A stretch of DNA of 6,648 nucleotides from positions 1 to 6,648 of the forward strand of contig JAUWJM010000094.1 in assembly GCA_030607715.1 (NCBI GenBank), given 5' to 3'. Within the stretch, counting starts at the first letter, position 1. Each line of letters starts with the position of its first letter. The translations under genes were made by a program, and so were the position numbers. Shown piece after piece: positions 5,017 through 6,648 of the stretch. Under the pieces are notes generated by a model. It was not told where the DNA came from. It saw only the letters and a list, made by a program, of their open reading frames with translations, and did no database searches. This DNA comes from Candidatus Aerophobota bacterium. GTDB taxonomy: Bacteria > Aerophobota > Aerophobia > Aerophobales > B3-G15.

Positions 5017-6456
5017 ATGGAAGAATATTTAGGGACAGGGAAACTATTAAATATAGTAAGTGAGCATCCTTACATTGGACAGCCCTTTTTAAAAAAAGAG
5101 AAAATTGAAAGTAGAATTCTTGATAATGTAAATAAAGGAAGAATATATAGAGGAAAAGCCGTTAAGACCACTTACTATCTCACCGCAAAGTCAAAAAAGG
5201 GAGAGTATAATTTTAAAGGAATAGAAGATGCTATTTCTAATATGTTAATTCATGGAACTACAGAGAATTGGCCTGGACCTGAAAAAGAGCCGTTAGAATA
5301 TAAAAAGCATCTCTCATTCCTTAGAGAGGTTAAACTTCTGGGACTAAATCCTATAAAGGGAATAGAATCAGCAATGATAATTATATCTACACCTCTTGAA
5401 TTTTTTGATACCCTCTCCAATCAAGTTCCTCTTGCACAGTTAAGAATGGCTACACAAAGTGAACCTTTTAATGGATTCAAAGATTTTACTGCCAGAACTG
5501 TGGACTATAGATTTCCCGAGGAATTTAAAAGTAAGTTTCCTGGTCAGATCTGGCCACATAAGAAAATAAGGGAATATCTTAAAATAAGCGAGAAAGAACC
5601 AATCATAGGAACTATTGTTAAGCCGAAATGGTTGCCAGCAAAGCTTTTTGCTAAAAGGGTAACTAAGGCAGCCCTCTCGGGTGCACTCTTTGTTAAATCT
5701 GATGAAAACTTACATCTTACAAAAGAAGAGCTGGCAAGATATGTTACTCTTACAGTTAAAATGTTAAAAGAGAATGGATTTGACTTATCACTTAACCCTA
5801 AACAAAATAAAAAAAGGATTCTTTTTGCCCCTCATATTACTGCAGGTCCTTTTGATATCCTTGAATACGCTAAGATTGCTGTAGATAATGGAGCCAATGC
5901 CCTCATGTTTTCTCCCCATTTCTCCGGTGATTTTGAAGTTATCAGGAAGATATATGAAATGGGAGATAAATACAAAGTTCCCATTTATGCTCATACTGCT
6001 GGAATGAATAGATACTGTGGGGATCCCAATTACTCTGTTGGGGAAGATCCTAAACTGGTATATTTATTAGCCGCACTTGAAGGAGCCGCCTTTATGCAAC
6101 TACCAGCGCTCAGGGGATATATTAGACCTACTGATGTTGAAAAAGAATTTATTATCAAAAGACTACGGGAAGAAGGATTAGAAGGGAATGAGGGAATGAC
6201 TCTGGTAATTGCTGGGGGTCTGGGAGCAAATAATATTGGCTATAATATAAAAGTTCTTGGTGCTGAGGGCAAAATGTTTTTAGCTGGAACTTCGGTTTAT
6301 CATCATCCCGGAGGAATTAAAGCCGGTATTGATGCCATTAAACTTGCTGTAGAAGCTGCCTATAAAGGAATTGTTGAAGTTCCAGAGCTAAAGAAATATG
6401 CAAAATCCTTAAATGAAAAAGGATATTCCTTACTAAGAGCTTTAGAGAGAAAATGA
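5017..6456 (+). CDS. RuBisCO-like protein (RuBisCO large-chain superfamily, divergent)
   Basis: A complete 479-residue member of the RuBisCO large-chain superfamily. ATG 5017 has AAAGGAGG (5002-5009) seven bases upstream; longer in-frame starts lack one. By hand alignment to spinach RuBisCO: conserved KPK lysines at 202 and 204 (K175, K177); metal-site motif VKSDE with Lys227, Asp229, Glu230 (K201, D203, E204); Trp85 (W66); Asn135 (N123); His326 (H294). Changed or missing: Glu60 and Thr65 (region HGTTENW), Arg295 (Thr327), His327 (about Gln361), the loop-6 Gly-Lys334 (RGYIRP), Ser379 (Ala399 in IAGGLG) and Gly404 (Thr425). An intact Mg site with lost carboxylation residues points to a RuBisCO-like protein catalysing enolisation, isomerisation or decarboxylation. 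Known examples act in methionine salvage and apiose catabolism (OiaX/OiaC type). It is translationally coupled to genes on both sides, including a sugar kinase. The reaction is unknown. Confidence 0.9.
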   Translation: MEEYLGTGKLLNIVSEHPYIGQPFLKKEKIESRILDNVNKGRIYRGKAVKTTYYLTAKSKKGEYNFKGIEDAISNMLIHGTTENWPGPEKEPLEYKKHLSFLREVKLLGLNPIKGIESAMIIISTPLEFFDTLSNQVPLAQLRMATQSEPFNGFKDFTARTVDYRFPEEFKSKFPGQIWPHKKIREYLKISEKEPIIGTIVKPKWLPAKLFAKRVTKAALSGALFVKSDENLHLTKEELARYVTLTVKMLKENGFDLSLNPKQNKKRILFAPHITAGPFDILEYAKIAVDNGANALMFSPHFSGDFEVIRKIYEMGDKYKVPIYAHTAGMNRYCGDPNYSVGEDPKLVYLLAALEGAAFMQLPALRGYIRPTDVEKEFIIKRLREEGLEGNEGMTLVIAGGLGANNIGYNIKVLGAEGKMFLAGTSVYHHPGGIKAGIDAIKLAVEAAYKGIVEVPELKKYAKSLNEKGYSLLRALERK

Positions 6457-6648
6457 ATAAGACTATCAAAGATAAAAAGAGATTTGATGTAATTGGGATT
6501 GGAAATTGCACGGTTGATCTTTTAGGTATTGTCCCTTCTTTTCCCAGACCGGATACAAAGAATAAGATGGTCAGATTTACTCAGCAAGGAGGAGGGCCAG
6601 TAGCTACTGCTTTAGTTACCTTAGCCAGACTGGGAGCAAAGGTTAGTT
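6453..6648 (+). CDS. PfkB/ribokinase-family sugar kinase (N-terminal part, runs off the window)
   Basis: The first 65 codons of a PfkB-family carbohydrate kinase; the 3' end is outside the window. ATG 6453 overlaps the RuBisCO-like stop as ATGA, with only a weak AGAGAG before it, typical of translational coupling. Visible motifs: the first strand and substrate-binding turn FDVIGIGNCTVDLLG with Asp22, a loop rich in prolines (PSFPRPDTK), and the glycine turn QGGGP at 45-49 leading into a helix ending ARLGAKV. In this family the equivalent Asp and Gly-Gly contact the sugar; the ATP site and catalytic Asp (GAGD region) lie in the missing C-terminal half. It probably phosphorylates a sugar, sugar acid or nucleoside that the RuBisCO-like protein then uses. 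The usual Asn in the GGGPxN pattern is Thr52 here, so substrate specificity may be unusual. Confidence 0.9.
   Translation, partial: MNKTIKDKKRFDVIGIGNCTVDLLGIVPSFPRPDTKNKMVRFTQQGGGPVATALVTLARLGAKVS

Noticed and set aside
5788..5994. 68-codon frame on the minus strand
   Set aside because: Antisense to the conserved core of the RuBisCO-like gene; no independent coding signal.
5017..6456. Functional CO2-fixing RuBisCO
   Set aside because: The equivalents of loop-6 Lys334, Arg295, His327 and Ser379 are not seen, so carboxylation of ribulose bisphosphate is unlikely even though the metal site is intact.
1..6648. CRISPR array, insertion sequence, tRNA or phage genes
   Set aside because: No regularly spaced repeats, transposase motifs, cloverleaf folds or phage structural motifs were seen on either strand.

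Overview
This is an AT-rich bacterial window, all coding on the + strand, with strong purine-rich Shine-Dalgarno sites, many AGA/AGG arginine and ATA isoleucine codons, and tightly packed sugar-metabolism genes. An aldo/keto reductase with two C-terminal iron-sulfur motifs suggests an anaerobic, fermentative, possibly thermophilic or subsurface organism. The sequence alone does not fix the phylum.

Left part (1-1782): this is a decayed carbohydrate operon. Positions 35-598 are not two small genes. They are a head-to-tail mosaic of at least four gene pieces: the N-terminus of a sugar-phosphate isomerase/epimerase, the first ~25 residues of a Gfo/Idh/MocA dehydrogenase (in another frame), the C-terminus of a Gfo/Idh/MocA dehydrogenase, and the tail of a second one. 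Then comes one intact isomerase/epimerase TIM barrel (612-1421), followed by another C-terminal dehydrogenase piece (1423-1782). The ancestral layout was probably alternating isomerase and dehydrogenase genes for oxidising and rearranging an unusual sugar or inositol-like compound. Internal deletions have removed most of it.

Middle (1799-3556): an intact GatZ/KbaZ-type (tagatose-bisphosphate aldolase subunit-like) protein is followed by about 470 bases without an intact gene. That stretch holds short recognisable leftovers: an aminotransferase-like N-terminus, the first ~18 residues of a class II fructose/tagatose-bisphosphate aldolase (the type of catalytic partner GatZ would need), an unassigned 30-codon tail, a 45-base inverted-repeat structure, and a good sigma70-type promoter just before the next gene.

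Right part (3569-6648): this looks like a live transcription unit. It contains an iron-sulfur aldo/keto reductase, a 64-residue two-helix membrane protein, a 479-residue RuBisCO-like protein, and the start of a PfkB-family sugar kinase whose ATG overlaps the RuBisCO-like stop codon (ATGA). The RuBisCO-like protein keeps the Lys/Asp/Glu magnesium site and the KPK lysines, but several carboxylase residues (Arg295, His327, Lys334 and Ser379 in spinach numbering) appear to be lost. It is therefore probably not a CO2-fixing enzyme. The coupled kinase suggests that a phosphorylated sugar or sugar acid is made and then enolised, isomerised or decarboxylated by the RuBisCO-like protein. This module is the best candidate here for an undescribed pathway.
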